Assembly: GCA_904066235.2 (NCBI GenBank)
Contig: CAJFCV020000005.1
Span: 8,055,501 to 8,119,500 of the forward strand
Length of the DNA: 64,000 bases
Reading direction: 5' to 3'
From: Bursaphelenchus xylophilus
Taxonomy: Eukaryota; Nematoda; Chromadorea; Rhabditida; Aphelenchoididae
Numbering within the stretch: position 1 is the stretch's first letter; each line of letters opens with the position of its first letter. This document shows, piece by piece, positions 23,901 through 35,090 of this stretch. Made by a program: the position numbers and the translations under genes. The notes beneath the pieces are model-generated. The model worked only from the letters and a program-made list of their open reading frames with translations. It did no database searches and was not told the DNA's origin.

Positions 23901-26292
23901 CCGCGAGGATCGGGTTGAAGCCGACTCAAGTAAGTGGAAAATATTGTTTTGTTCATAAGGGTAATGGAGAAGATGTTTAATGAGTAATAGAACGAGCTGA
24001 GCGGTTAGTAAGTCAAGAGGGGACTTTAAGAAAAAATAAACAAAATGGGAATGTCATCCACTCAAATTATAATTTCAGGTGAAAATCTGGTTCCAAAACC
24101 ACCGCTACAAGTGTAAGCGTCAAGAACGAGAGAACAGAATGTTCAACGGAAGCTCCTGCCACGACGAATCCCGATCTCCACACTCCTCCAACAACGGATC
24201 ACCATCTCCGGACGCGCTTTCGGCGTCGCCCTCAACTCAAATCAAAGCGGAAGTGATGGGAATCAAAGCGGAGGACCAAAAAGTCATGGATGCGGACATG
24301 GCGGCGTTGGGAATGACTGGCACTGGCGAGTTCATGGCAAGGAATCCCGGTCTTTATAACGTAAGTAGGGTTTTCCGACCATTCCGAACTATTTTTAATT
24401 TTGTTTTTGCACTTTTCTGCAATTCTTCCATTTGTAGCGACATAAATCTTGAGATTTTTAATATTGTGAAAGGACCGCTGTTTACGCCGCTTTTGTAGCG
24501 AAATTTAAAACAAAATACATTACTGAAGCACTTGGTACTCTTACTTTTGAAGAGATCAAATTCGAAGATGCTTTTTTTGGATTGAAAAAGCGTTTTTTGA
24601 AATCTTCGCGATATTTTTTGAAGCCATGAAAACAAGACCAGGGGCCTGTTTCACGAACGCAAAAACTCATATTTCTAAAGAAAATAGAAATATGAGTGAG
24701 CGAAGGAACAAAGGAAATGCATGCGAAACGGGAGAGACGGCAGAAAAATGAGGATTTCGCCACTTCTCAATCGGAGTGACTTTTTACGTCCAAAATCAGG
24801 GTTGGCGGCAGTGTTTCGGGCATAACTTTCCCCTCCATGGGCGTAGAATCACCCTTCAAAATTTCGAATAATGCTAACTGTTTGGACTGTCATGTGTGCA
24901 AGTTTCGTTGCATTGCTGCAAAAACTCGCTCGAAAATAGCAGTAGTAATGCGCATATTTCTATTTTCTATAAAATTTTTGCAATTCTAGCTTAATTCCCT
25001 CATAACATCGCCCAAAATTGTCGGATCGACACCATTTAAAAAAAATCATGTTAACCTGAGTCCGCGGTTTACAGTAATGTAATTTTTTAGGATGTTTGGC
25101 GATCTACGGCACGAACAAATTTATAGTAGTGCAGCAGTTTGCAACATTTTTCCATTTTTTTCAGAATAAAAATAGGTTTTTGTTCCAAATAATAAAATAT
25201 TAGCATAAAATTTTATATAATTGTAAAGAAAATTGTCTTGGCTGCCTTATTTTTTTAGAGGGGCGTCTATATCTCAACAACTGATGAAGTTATGGGTGAT
25301 TTAGTCTAGCCGCCTCCCATTTTTTACCGTAAAACCTCTCTCTTCTTTTGATTTGAGGGTTCTTTCGAAAGATTTTTTGTGATCAAAATCGAGGGACTGT
25401 CGAAGTAAATCAGTCATTACTCAGCCGAAAAATGACTTACAGTTGGCCCTCTTAAAATATTTTGTAGAGAATTAAATTGTCTATCGACTGACATAAATTA
25501 GATTTTTTTACTGCTTCAATTAACGCGAAAAAAGGCCTTTTAGTTTTATAAAGTAGAAGAATTCAACACCACAACGCCCATGGTAACTTTGTCATTGGCG
25601 ATAGAGCAAAAATTTTTATAGATCTATATAGCCCGAAGTCTCAGCATTATTTGAATTTTTGGAGGGTGCTTGTAGGCCCAAGTAGAGGAAAGTTATGGCC
25701 CAAATACTACCGCCAACCCGTAATTTTGGACGTAAAAAGTCACTCCGATTGAGAATTGGCGCAATCCTCATTTTCCTGCCGTCTCTCCCGTTTCGCATGC
25801 ATTTCCTTTGTTCCCTCGCTCACTCATATTTCTATTTTCTTTATTTCGCGTTCGTGAAACATGCCCCAGAATTCTTCCAATTACGAAAAAGAACCCTAAG
25901 ATGGCCATAAATCAATTCCTGGAAAAAAATTTCCAATTCATCTGGGTTATTCAGCCAACCCTGCAGCGGAGAGACAGAGAACGCAATTGGATGACAAAAA
26001 AATTTTTTTAGGGCTTTGAACTCGTTGAAAAAAGTCATCGTTTAGTAGAATTACTGTACTTTACAGTATAGTCCAACCTTTCGCAACGAAATTCACAAAA
26101 AAGGAGTTGAAGTTTATAGAAAAAATAGAAATTTGTACCTAATGAAAGTTTAATTTTCTTCATTGCTAATCAACGCTATTTCAGTACCCGGGCGCCGGTG
26201 TCTATGCGAATCCGATGACCAATTTGTTCCTCCAACCGCAGAACTACACCAACTACAACCCCAACTTTTATCCGCGGGAGCGGCAATTTTAA
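20938..26292 (+). CDS. NK-2 class homeobox transcription factor, 5 exons, 282 aa
   Basis: Exons: 20938-21119, 21731-21774, 23697-23929, 24079-24360, 26185-26292; all join in frame. The homeodomain spans residues 110-169, from [20 protein letters not shown] through [14 protein letters not shown], and is split by an intron after residue 153. It has Trp157, Phe158 and Asn160 of the recognition helix and Tyr163 (homeodomain position 54), the hallmark of NK-2 proteins that bind CAAGTG-type sites. The amino end is Thr, Asn and Ser rich; residues after 175 are Ser and Pro rich, and the last exon encodes an Asn, Tyr and Pro rich tail. Nematodes have several NK-2 genes (ceh-22, ceh-24, ceh-27); the CKRQ after the recognition helix hints at ceh-27, but I cannot decide. 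Introns 2 (1.9 kb) and 4 (1.8 kb) are long for this window, and intron 4 contains a large foldback element. Confidence 0.93.
21811..22002. repeat. Cluster of GCACTGTG motifs with inverted ends, in homeobox intron 2
   Basis: GCACTGTGCGCTG at the left is mirrored by CAGCGCACAGTGC at the right, and further GCACTGTG, GCACGGTGC and ACAGTGC copies lie between them. It may be a small foldback element or a cluster of sites for one factor. Confidence 0.5.
22593..22628. repeat. Perfect 13-bp inverted repeat in homeobox intron 2
   Basis: TAATAATAACGAA and its exact reverse complement are separated by 10 bases, predicting a stable hairpin in the pre-mRNA. Confidence 0.6.
24641..25867. mobile_element. 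Foldback/MITE element with about 190-bp inverted arms in homeobox intron 4
   Basis: The left arm (24641 to about 24835, starting GGGGCCTGTTTCACGAACGC) is repeated in reverse complement at about 25680-25867. The interior has no transposase frame. No clear target duplication is seen. The element fills about two thirds of the intron. Confidence 0.75.
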
Positions 26293-27889
26293 TTTAAAAT
26301 GTTTTTAACGTCGAATAATACTACTTTTGTTTTGTATTTGTCACGCTTTCATGGTTCGATAGTTTGTCCTAGATTCACTTATTGCAAAAGAGGCGAGGGT
26401 TACTGTAAATATTTTAGAAATAATTACTGTCATTTAGAAAATAAATATTTGTGATTTTTTTAGCAAAACATCCCGATATTGGAATCCGAATTTAGACACC
26501 TGAGCAAATCATGATTAAATTCGTTTGTTACAGTAGCCTTTTCCAAAATTTCCTCAAAACGGTCTCATTTAATTTCTCCCTTCGCCCCCGATTCTCACCA
26601 CTTTTCGACCACTCTATCATAATATGTATTACTATACCTTTGATCATTCCATTGCTTACAAAAGTTTGAATTCGAATTTACAATTAGCTTGTAATAAGAT
26701 CTTTTTTGTGTCCATTGTATATTAGACTATCAATATGGATTTTTCTATGGAAAAAGATAAAGTAAGAGCTTTAATAAAAAAAAGTTTTGACCCAATTTGC
26801 GTATTTTTATGGCTTTACTCCAACATTTTCAACATCGAAAACAGTTGCAACTCCCTTGCGATCACACCACTATTTACTTTTTTCCATAATTCCAACAGTT
26901 CCCTTTCCCCATACAAATTTCTTTATTGCTCTACGACCATATATAGCAACAAAAAATTGAATGGAATAACAGGGCCAACGCTCATGCCATCGCAATTTCG
27001 CGCCATCTCAAGACAATGGCGCGACCGTGTTTACAGCCGGAAATAAAAACGATCGAAATCTTTGCAAACAATTGGGCGAATAAATGGATTTGAATGCGGA
27101 ATTTACTCAAGTGGTTTTTTTTATTGTCAAGACTTCTCGCTGCGGGGTCAAGGCTACTGTAAACATTGGGAAAATTAAGCAAATGTTCCGGGAGAGAGCG
27201 AGGGCTACGGTGGTCAATTAAGAAATTGGCAGGAGGATGACAAAAAAAATATCTTGGGGGAAGCCCGGCCTAGATCAGTTTTAGAACGTTTCGAGGGATC
27301 CCGAGATTTTTCACCGAGAAATTACCGCTGAAATATAAATTTGAGTACATACGATTAAAGACGAGCAACATTACAGTAACCCTCAGAACTAATCCTCGTG
27401 CGGTAAACTCCGATACAAAGCGACCATCTCAAATATTGGCCCCGTTTCTCATGCCGACGCAAACAAATTGGCTAATGTCAAGAAGGCGGACAGAGTTCGG
27501 CGCTTCCTTTTGGCCAAAAGAAAAGCGATTCATGACCTTATGTGTGGGCCGAGAGAGATTAGCCCGTGCGCAATATTACAAAGGATGAGGACGAGCTTTA
27601 ATGAGGCCATCATTAACGCAGTAAACTTTTATAGATTAAAATTTCATCCACTTTCTCAAATTTTTTTCTGTTTTCCAACAAAAACCATAAAATTTCAAGG
27701 TCAAACAACTCAAAAATGCAAAAAAATCCCGCGTATTACGCAAGGAGCCTGCCGTTTATCAGACATTATTCGATCTCCTCTTACCAGCTCCCCCAAATCT
27801 CGAGAAATCCCGTTTATTCCCCCGATTTCACCTTGAATTTCACTTGAAAATTCCCGTTATCAAGGGCAAATCAGCCCCGAAAAAGACGT
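26293..27889. other. Intergenic between homeobox gene and collagen
   Basis: AATAAA near 26440 probably ends the homeobox transcript. The rest has no supported gene; an open frame at 27468-27836 lacks an ATG start and matches nothing. Confidence 0.5.
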
Positions 27890-27896
27890 TATAAAA
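27890..27896 (+). promoter_or_regulatory. TATA box of the collagen gene
   Basis: TATAAAA lies 42 bases before the collagen ATG, a common spacing in highly expressed nematode cuticle genes. Confidence 0.6.
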
Positions 27897-27931
27897 GAAC
27901 TTTCTGCCCCACAAAATTGTGATTCTTCAAA

Positions 27932-29332
27932 ATGGAGTCGACTCCGGTTGAGGAGAAGAACTCTACGATCAGATCCGTTGGATTTTTGGCCATCGGACTC
28001 AGTTTGGCCGCAACTTTCAGCTGTGTTCTTGGAGTTGCATTTGTTGTTACGCAAGCCGATGAGATCCGATATGAGCTTCATCGGGAACTTTTTGGATTCA
28101 AGGTAAGTGAAAAATCCTACGTTTCCCTAGCAAATTCAGTTTTTTCAAAAAAAAAACTTTCGAAAATTCTCCTTTTCCACTAAAAAAATCATTTTTTGCA
28201 AACGCGGTGACAATATCACATATTTAAATACTAAAATCTTACTTTTCAGCAAGACACCGACTTTCTTTGGACATCCCTGATGACCCAATCTCAGCCTCGC
28301 CGTCTGAAGCGTCAATACGACAGCTATGCCCCTCCACCCGCCTCGGCTGCTTACGGTTCAAACCCTTATGACTCAATTCCAACCTCATCTGGCGCTAATG
28401 CCTATGCTCAGCCTCCAGCCAATCCCTACGCCTCCTCCGCCGGCTACACTGCCTCTTCCAGCTACGCCGCCGCTCCTCCCGCCGCTGGTTATGAAAGCGG
28501 ACCAGTCAAGGTTGGAGATCGCAGCTATGGAGCCTTCCAGCCAGCCGCTCAACCACCAGCCATCCAATTCTGCACTTGCGACGACTTCAAATGCCCTCCA
28601 GGCCCACCGGGCCCTAAGGGTGTGAAGGGTAAGGATGGAGAACAAGGAGAGCCCGGTATTGACGGCGAGGATGGAGAAGAAGCCCAAGACGCGCCAGCCC
28701 AAGTTCAACAATACGAGAAATGCTTCCATTGCCCCTCAGGACAACCAGGTCCCCAAGGTCCTCCCGGTCGCCCGGGCCCTCGAGGAATGCGTGGAGCTCG
28801 CGGACAACCCGGAGTGCCCGGACGTGATGGCCAGCCCGGATTCCCTGGTGGACTTGGCCCAGAAGGTCCACTTGGTCATCGTGGAGAAGATGGACCTCAA
28901 GGACTGCCTGGAGAAGACACCGAACACAAGGTTGGATCGCCGGGAGCTCGAGGACAGCCCGGACCAATTGGGGATGCCGGTGAGCCAGGCAAACCCGGTC
29001 CAGACGGCCCAATCGGACCTCAAGGACCGTCCGGAGATCCAGGACTCCCAGGAAAGGCCGGAAAAGATGGAGAACTCGGTCCCGTTGGAGAGCCAGGAGA
29101 CGAGGGAGAACCCGGAGCCGACGCTACGTATTGTCCTTGCCCCGGCCGGGGTGCTCCTTTGGCTGAGCCAAAGAAACAAGAATCCCCAAAAGTCGAAGTG
29201 ACCACCACAACTACCACAACAACTTCGAAGCCCGATATTGGCGTTGTGAAGTCGGGATACGCCGTGAGACCACCGCAATTCCAGCAGAGATACCGATCGG
29301 CCCTGAATACGTACAGAAGAGCAAAATTCTAA
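27932..29332 (+). CDS. Cuticle collagen, 2 exons, 417 aa
   Basis: Exons: 27932-28102 and 28250-29332. The layout is that of nematode cuticle collagens: a hydrophobic amino-terminal membrane segment (about residues 14-40), a furin-type site RRLKR at 74-78, a Pro, Ala, Tyr and Ser rich spacer to about residue 145, then a Cys cluster ([15 protein letters not shown]), a short Gly-X-Y block, a second Cys pair ([11 protein letters not shown]), a long Gly-X-Y block with brief interruptions, and the closing Cys pair YCPCPGRG. A Thr run and a basic tail follow. Such collagens trimerise in the secretory pathway, are cut at the furin site and cross-linked into the cuticle. The TATA box at 27890 fits strong, timed expression. 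Reading frames on the opposite strand are mirror artefacts of the Gly-X-Y repeats. I do not assign a specific col number. Confidence 0.95.
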
Positions 29333-29797
29333 CATTTTGAATAGATTTGCAAATAAATTTGATTAACAGTCTAAAATAATATCAGAATGGCCAATAATCC
29401 CTAGTCAAAGAACGAAACGCTTCATCCGCCATAAATTGGCACTGAAATAGGTAAATCGATGCCTCGGAAAACGAAGTGCAAGAAAATGCACAAAATTACG
29501 TCATACCCCCAGAAAATTCATCATTGTGACATGTTCAAGAGCCGAAGGATTGGTATAATTTTACAATTTCCTGTTAGCCAATTCTCGGGATACACAAAAT
29601 TCAAAATTTCATGCGACAGTGTATCGAATTGAATAAACTGCAGCCACAATACAGTAAGATTCCCACAAATTTCTAGAAAATCAGTCACCGATCTCTCCCA
29701 TTCGGAAAAGTTTTTTATCAGGTTTTCCAGGCTCTCATTTTCTCCAAACTGGGTATTTTCCACGGAACTTGTGCCGCGTTTCGGTCGACAAAGCACA
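29333..29797. other. Intergenic, collagen to zinc-finger gene
   Basis: Contains AATAAA near 29352 for the collagen transcript; nothing else recognised. Confidence 0.5.
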
Positions 29798-30895
29798 ATG
29801 AGTCAGAGTGTGGACGTCAACTTGAACTTAGAGCAATTACAACAATGCATGCAAATCTACTATTCCATGCTCTGCCAACAAGCTCAACAAAGCCAAGGGT
29901 TGGGTCACTCGGGCCTACAGGTAAAGCCAGAAGTCCAACCAACACCAAGTTCGACAAATTCGCCCAGTTGTAAGTTGTTATTTTGATTTTTCTTCGATTT
30001 TTAGGTATCTGCAGTGTTTTCAAACGTAAAATAGGTGAACCCAGTGGGTTTTTTTAATTGATTTGACGTTTAATAATGCAACTTGTGTTTTTTCATTGCC
30101 TTAAACCTAGGCCGTGAAAAGGATTTTCTAAATTACATAGGTTTGAGAATGGATAATACGATTTTAGCTCTAATTTTACCTACAACTCGGTTTGTTTCTT
30201 GACGAACAGTTAGACGCGCATTTTTCAGCCAGAATACGGTAAGATTGTCGATCATTCGTTTGTTTTGGAACCATTATTGTAATATCAAATGTTTACCATG
30301 AAAACTCGTATTTTTTTGAAAATTTTACATTTGTTTTGAGAATTTACTGGAATAGACCATAATTTCACTAATCATTACACTTTCAGCTGACTTTCCCCTC
30401 TCCTCCAACTTCTCCATTGCCTCATTGATGAGCTCAACTCCAAATTCCTCCATCAGCAACGATTCAGGAATTTCCAGTCCAAGTCCGGCTAGTGTAGGCT
30501 TTGCCACGCCTAGTCAAGCCAAAATACTATCGTCCACACCTGCTCGTCGTCCAATTCGAACTCAAGATGGAGAAGAGATCAGGCGAGATGCAGATGGAAA
30601 ATATGTATGTCCCATTTGTCAAAAGGCCTTTAGCAGAAAGTTTTATCTTCAAACAGCTCACATGAACATCCACAGTAAGTTTTTTAATTTGTATTTTCTG
30701 TTTTAGATCAAAGTTGGAAGATTTTTAGCCACGGCGGCATAGGAATTTTTTATAGTCGTAAAATCTCAAATAAAACGGTTGGTTTTAGATAACATCTCGC
30801 CGTACCAATGTCGGAAATGTCATAGAGCCTTCAAGGACTCGTCGAATCGCCGAAACCACGAAAAAATATGCCAAATCGCGCCTCTTCCAGAGTAA
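29798..30895 (+). CDS. Small zinc-finger protein (C2H2 then C2HC), 3 exons, 188 aa
   Basis: Exons: 29798-29969, 30387-30674, 30789-30895; all join in frame. The amino half is Gln rich (LEQLQQCMQIYYSMLCQQAQ) and then Ser and Pro rich, suggesting an activation or interaction region. Two zinc fingers close the protein. The first is CPIC-x13-H-MNI-H, one residue longer than the usual spacing of 12. The second, in its own exon, is CRKC-x12-H-x4-C (CRKCHRAFKDSSNRRNHEKIC), a C2HC variant. It ends seven residues later. The product is probably a nuclear DNA- or RNA-binding factor; I recognise no named orthologue. The start is the first ATG of the frame; upstream codons exist but without an ATG. AATAAA near 31134 is a candidate polyadenylation signal. 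Confidence 0.85.
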
Positions 30896-31891
30896 TTACG
30901 TAATTTTTTGCTGATTTTAATCGCAACTATTCAACTCTTGGATAGTTTTCATCGAAGTTCCCTTATTTTTTGTTTATTTCGTTTGCCAAGCCTTTTTAAC
31001 GTCTTTTTAAAGTAATATATATAAACTAAATTTCTATTAACCAGTTATAAACTTTGCTTTATTCTTTTTAACGTATTATTTTTGTTAAATCTTTTGTATA
31101 TATTGGTAAGGGTTGTATAATTCGGTTTTTTTATAATAAAGATCTCAGGTTTTATAAAAGGCATGAGGATTTTAATGAATTCGATGTTGTTTTAGTGCAC
31201 TGTTATCACCAGGAACAATATCTTAAATTTTGGGGAACGGAACTTACAGGGGAAGGCACAAGTATAGATGAATGTTTACTACGGCGTATGCGAGACTCGT
31301 AGCCCACGATTTGCTGAAGAACCAAGACTTTTATACCGGAAGCTGGCAAAAAATTATGATTTTTTTGGCAATTTTGGCATGAAAAGTGTCAATAATATTT
31401 CAGACATAATGTTTCCACGAAGAACCGATTTTTTCGCACGAAACTGGCAAACATTCAAGAGTAAAGGCGCAACGTTTCTGAAACCATGAGTTGATGAATC
31501 ACTTGAACTTTCATTTGTTTCCAACTCCTTTTCCGTGCAAGCTCCGCTCCGCTACATTTGTCTTCTCAACAGCAAAACAACGGCTTCTCAATCCGGTAAA
31601 AGCAACGGAAGAGGTCGGGCGGCAGCGATTTTGAACGTGAGCCGTTCGGATGTGTCGTTGTAAAACTACGTGCTTGCAAAGATTCTGGTTAGTGATTTCG
31701 GAAATACGAACTTGCTGCGTTCTACGTAATTGTAAACTATGCAGTTGCAACTAACTACTGTGTACATCCGGTCAGAGACTATGGAAAATGGAGATACGGT
31801 TGGAGGAGAAAGTTTATAGTTTTCATCTTTACGCATTTACGCCAAAGTTTTTTTCGCTGGGAAATGTTATGTATACACAGCACGACCCTAA

Positions 31892-32578
31892 CGAGGGAAG
31901 TCGTTCAAATGCAAATGGGTTGAGCTATGGGACCGATATATTCTGATCCTCCATATTCGAAAACGGTAAGAGGTAAAACAATTTTTGCTTCCTTGGTTTT
32001 CGAGAAAATCGACCGTAAAGTTTGACCGGAAGCCCTGCTAAACAGTTCTCGCTCCGAAAGACGTTTGGAACAAGGGCCGAATGGCGGAGGGCAAGTGAAA
32101 ACGGTCCGCGATGCCGGGGAGGTTCGGGTCCCGTTAGGCGCAAACCCTTGATCAAAGGGCTTTGATATTGAAAGTGATAAAAATAAAAAAATTTTGTGAT
32201 GAAGTACCCCAATAATTTCAGATCAAACATTATTTCAGAATAAACTCTATTTTCAGTCCAGCGCAGAAATATGCCTATTTGGCATGCATTTTATAATATT
32301 TTATCCAAAGTATGTAAAAAGAAAAATATTTGTTTTTACTTCGTAAACACTTTTTTCTATGTCACACTGCGTTTCGAAGTTTTTCCGTTACCGATTGGTG
32401 TTGAAAAAATAAAAAAAACCGAGAATGGGGTCTGCGTTTTTTGTGTTATTAGCTTCAATTCGAAATTTTAATTTTTTTAAATGTAATTTGCCTTAAAAAT
32501 TGTTTTACCTCTTTTTCGAATATGGAGAACCAGAATATATCGGTCCCATAGCTCAATTCATTTGCGATTTGAACCGCG
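31892..32578. mobile_element. Inverted-repeat element with TAA duplication, copy A only
   Basis: The ends share about 85-90 bp of inverted repeat (containing TTGAGCTATGGGACCGATAT). TAA flanks both sides (31889-31891, 32579-32581). Copy B has the empty site, with a single TAA in ...GACGC-TAA-GACATTG near 38715. No transposase frame. A 3-bp duplication suggests PIF/Harbinger. Confidence 0.75.
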
Positions 32579-32660
32579 TAAGACATTGTCATGAAATTCA
32601 TAGGAAATTGAAGCACTGTAATTGACGACCCTCGAAGCTCCGTTTTTGCTTGTGTATGTA

Positions 32661-33872
32661 TTAGGTTGGCAACTAAGTTATTGAAATTTTTGACTGCTTT
32701 TCTTTTTGCCACAATCTTTAAAGGCTTGACAGTCAACAACTATAGTACCCACTATTAGTAACTACAATACAAGCCTTGTCATCTGAATGTGCAGTGGCAC
32801 CACCAACAGAGGAACCAGGGAATTTAGGCTTAGAAGATTTCATGAAGCCGGTTTCTAGATGTTCTGTTATACTGAAGTTTTTATAACTTAGATCGTGCGC
32901 AGTCAAATAGGTGTGATATACGCCACAGAGAGTAACATAAGTACTTCACAACACTTAAGAAAGCAAAGTCTAGTTGGACTGTTTGACAAGTTCCTACGAT
33001 CATTATTTCTATCGGGCCAAACAGGCATCCCGACGTAAGTGGATATTCTAGATTTCGTTTCGCTCGCTGCCCGAATCTTTTCTATCTCTCATGGAAACAT
33101 ATTCGGAGGAGTGATACTCTGTGCAGGTAAATTTCCCGAGGGCATAGTCCTTAAAAAATTGGATAAAATCTTAAAAAATACTGTCATCGAGTATGAAGGG
33201 TCTGTTCGGCCTTAACTTCAGAATACCGCGCTTAAGCTCGCTGGCTCCTGTACGGGTTTTCAACAAAGAGAATAGACGTCCCTTTTCAGGGCCCTAGATT
33301 TATCAGCGGCACAAAGGTCTTGGAAAAAAATAGCAACTACTCGGTTAACTTTTTGGGAGCCACTAGGCAGGTCATGAAAATAAATTCGGTCGCGACTTTA
33401 TGTCATGCTCCAAGAAGGAAGACGGTTTATGCTACTATTTGGTTCGTAGTGAATAGCTCTGTCACTACCCGAAGAGTTAACCGCGTTGCCTTCTTTAGCG
33501 TCTCGTGCAACACCTTGAAAGCAGCCTACCGCCTAATTTTAAGCGAAGTCGTAACAATTTCTATTGATCCTTTTGGGACAAAATGTTATCGCAAGACTGT
33601 TGAAGGTGTCCTGACGTTGTAAACGTTGTACGTTAGCGTTATGTCATTCGAGTTCTATACGCATTGCATGGCACTGCAAAATGACCACTCAAAATTGCTC
33701 TTATTCAAATTCAAGGTACTACACCAACACGCGAGCTGCGAGTTCGATGCCTCTGGGTTTGATAGTACTCTAACCCTACTACAGGTGGGATAGTGTGATA
33801 CTAGCCTTACTGACTTAAGAACGTCCGTGGAACAATGCAAAAAAAATTTCAATAACTTAGTTGCCAACCTAA
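32661..33872. mobile_element. Mariner-like element, copy A only
   Basis: The ends are perfect inverted repeats of about 30 bp starting TTAGGTTGGCAACTAAGTTA, a mariner-type terminus, flanked by the TA target duplication (32659-32660, 33873-33874). Copy B keeps an uninterrupted TA at the matching place near 38831. The 1212-bp length is close to a full mariner, but I find no intact transposase; the open frame at 33320-33622 does not resemble one. Confidence 0.85.
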
Positions 33873-34802
33873 TATTAGGTGATCCGTTTAAATTTTGGCC
33901 AACTTCCGTGGCTTCGAAATTCTGGTTAACATAAGCCGCTTTACCCCCAAGATTTTCAAGTTGAAAGGTATGTCATTGATTCTTTTTTTCATTTTCTAAA
34001 ATATAATACGTTTATCTGCAAAGCTAATTGCACACCAGATCATCATACCGGTTCATTGCTTACGAAGTTCTATTAATCTTCCAAGTGTAGCATTATTTTT
34101 CTGCGCAAAAGGGTTCCTGAAGCAGATTAGCGATAAAACTCTCGAAAACCGGCCCCTTGTGTAAACGCATTCACATCGCAGGGATTCACATATGCTTAAA
34201 CCGGATGTTTCTTTTACATTCGGGGGCGAAATAGGTTTTTGGTTTCTAATCATCAGCTCGTTCCCGACGAGTCGGCACGTTTATGCAGAAATGAAAGAGG
34301 GGTACTCTAGTCAGTAAAATCGAAATAGTGGTTCAGGCCAGCGAAGCGTTATTTTGGACTTACGAACAAAATGTCCCAAAGACTACGGCCAGTTGACATA
34401 ACTCTTGCTCGTTGAAATTTCTTTAACGAGCTGTTAAGACAGATTAGGTTTTACGATGTGGGAAGTACCTTTCACTTGGAAAGCATAGTTTCTTAAACGA
34501 CGATAATAATAAGGATATCTCTGGTCTTCAACAAGATTATTCAAGGCCAAACTTTGTCTTATGATTTTTGTCAAAACAAAAAAATGACCGCAGAAAGGTG
34601 AAGGAATTCCACCATGCCATTGACAACGTGCTATGCCAAGACAGCAACAGAAGAGGTTTGCAGCAATCCGCTTGACCTTTAATAAAGTTAGAGATCAACT
34701 TATACGTAAACAGAAACCTTTAATAGCTACCGTATCCCGCAACCCGGTTGAACGCAGATAAACCGATTGATCATTTCCTGGTGGAAGCTCGGAAGTGATT
34801 AG

Positions 34803-34960
34803 TAGCTACGCCCCTGGTTTATTATCATAACCAGGGGCGTAGCTAGGAGGAGGGGTACCCCCCAGGCCGAGGTCGAAGAAGCAAAATGATAAGGGAGCAC
34901 CGAGGTGATGGGGAGGAGGGGGCGATTTCCCCCCAGATTGTTTGGTCTGCTACGCCCCTC
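34803..34960. mobile_element. Short palindromic hAT-like insertion, copy A only
   Basis: A perfect 17-bp inverted repeat (34803-34819 and 34829-34845, containing ACCAGGGGCGTAGCTA) is followed by a third end-like GCTACGCCCCT at 34949-34959. CAGGGGCGTAGC resembles hAT termini. The block is missing from copy B. No clear 8-bp duplication is visible, and it may be two nested or partial elements. Confidence 0.5.
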
Positions 34961-35090
34961 AAATAACGCGTAGAAGTTGTAGTGTCTAGACGTTGAAAAG
35001 CGAGTTTGTGCTCGCAGAATTTTACGGTTCCGTCTACCCTTTTTAATTGGCTAATGCCACGAAAAGTTTCATTTTCGTTTTTCTTTCACA

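Noticed and set aside
28385..29335. Long open frames on both strands over the collagen
   Set aside because: Gly-X-Y codons leave other frames open; the collagen frame explains the region.
33320..33622. 100-codon open frame inside the mariner-like element, considered as transposase
   Set aside because: It shows none of the expected transposase motifs that I could recognise.
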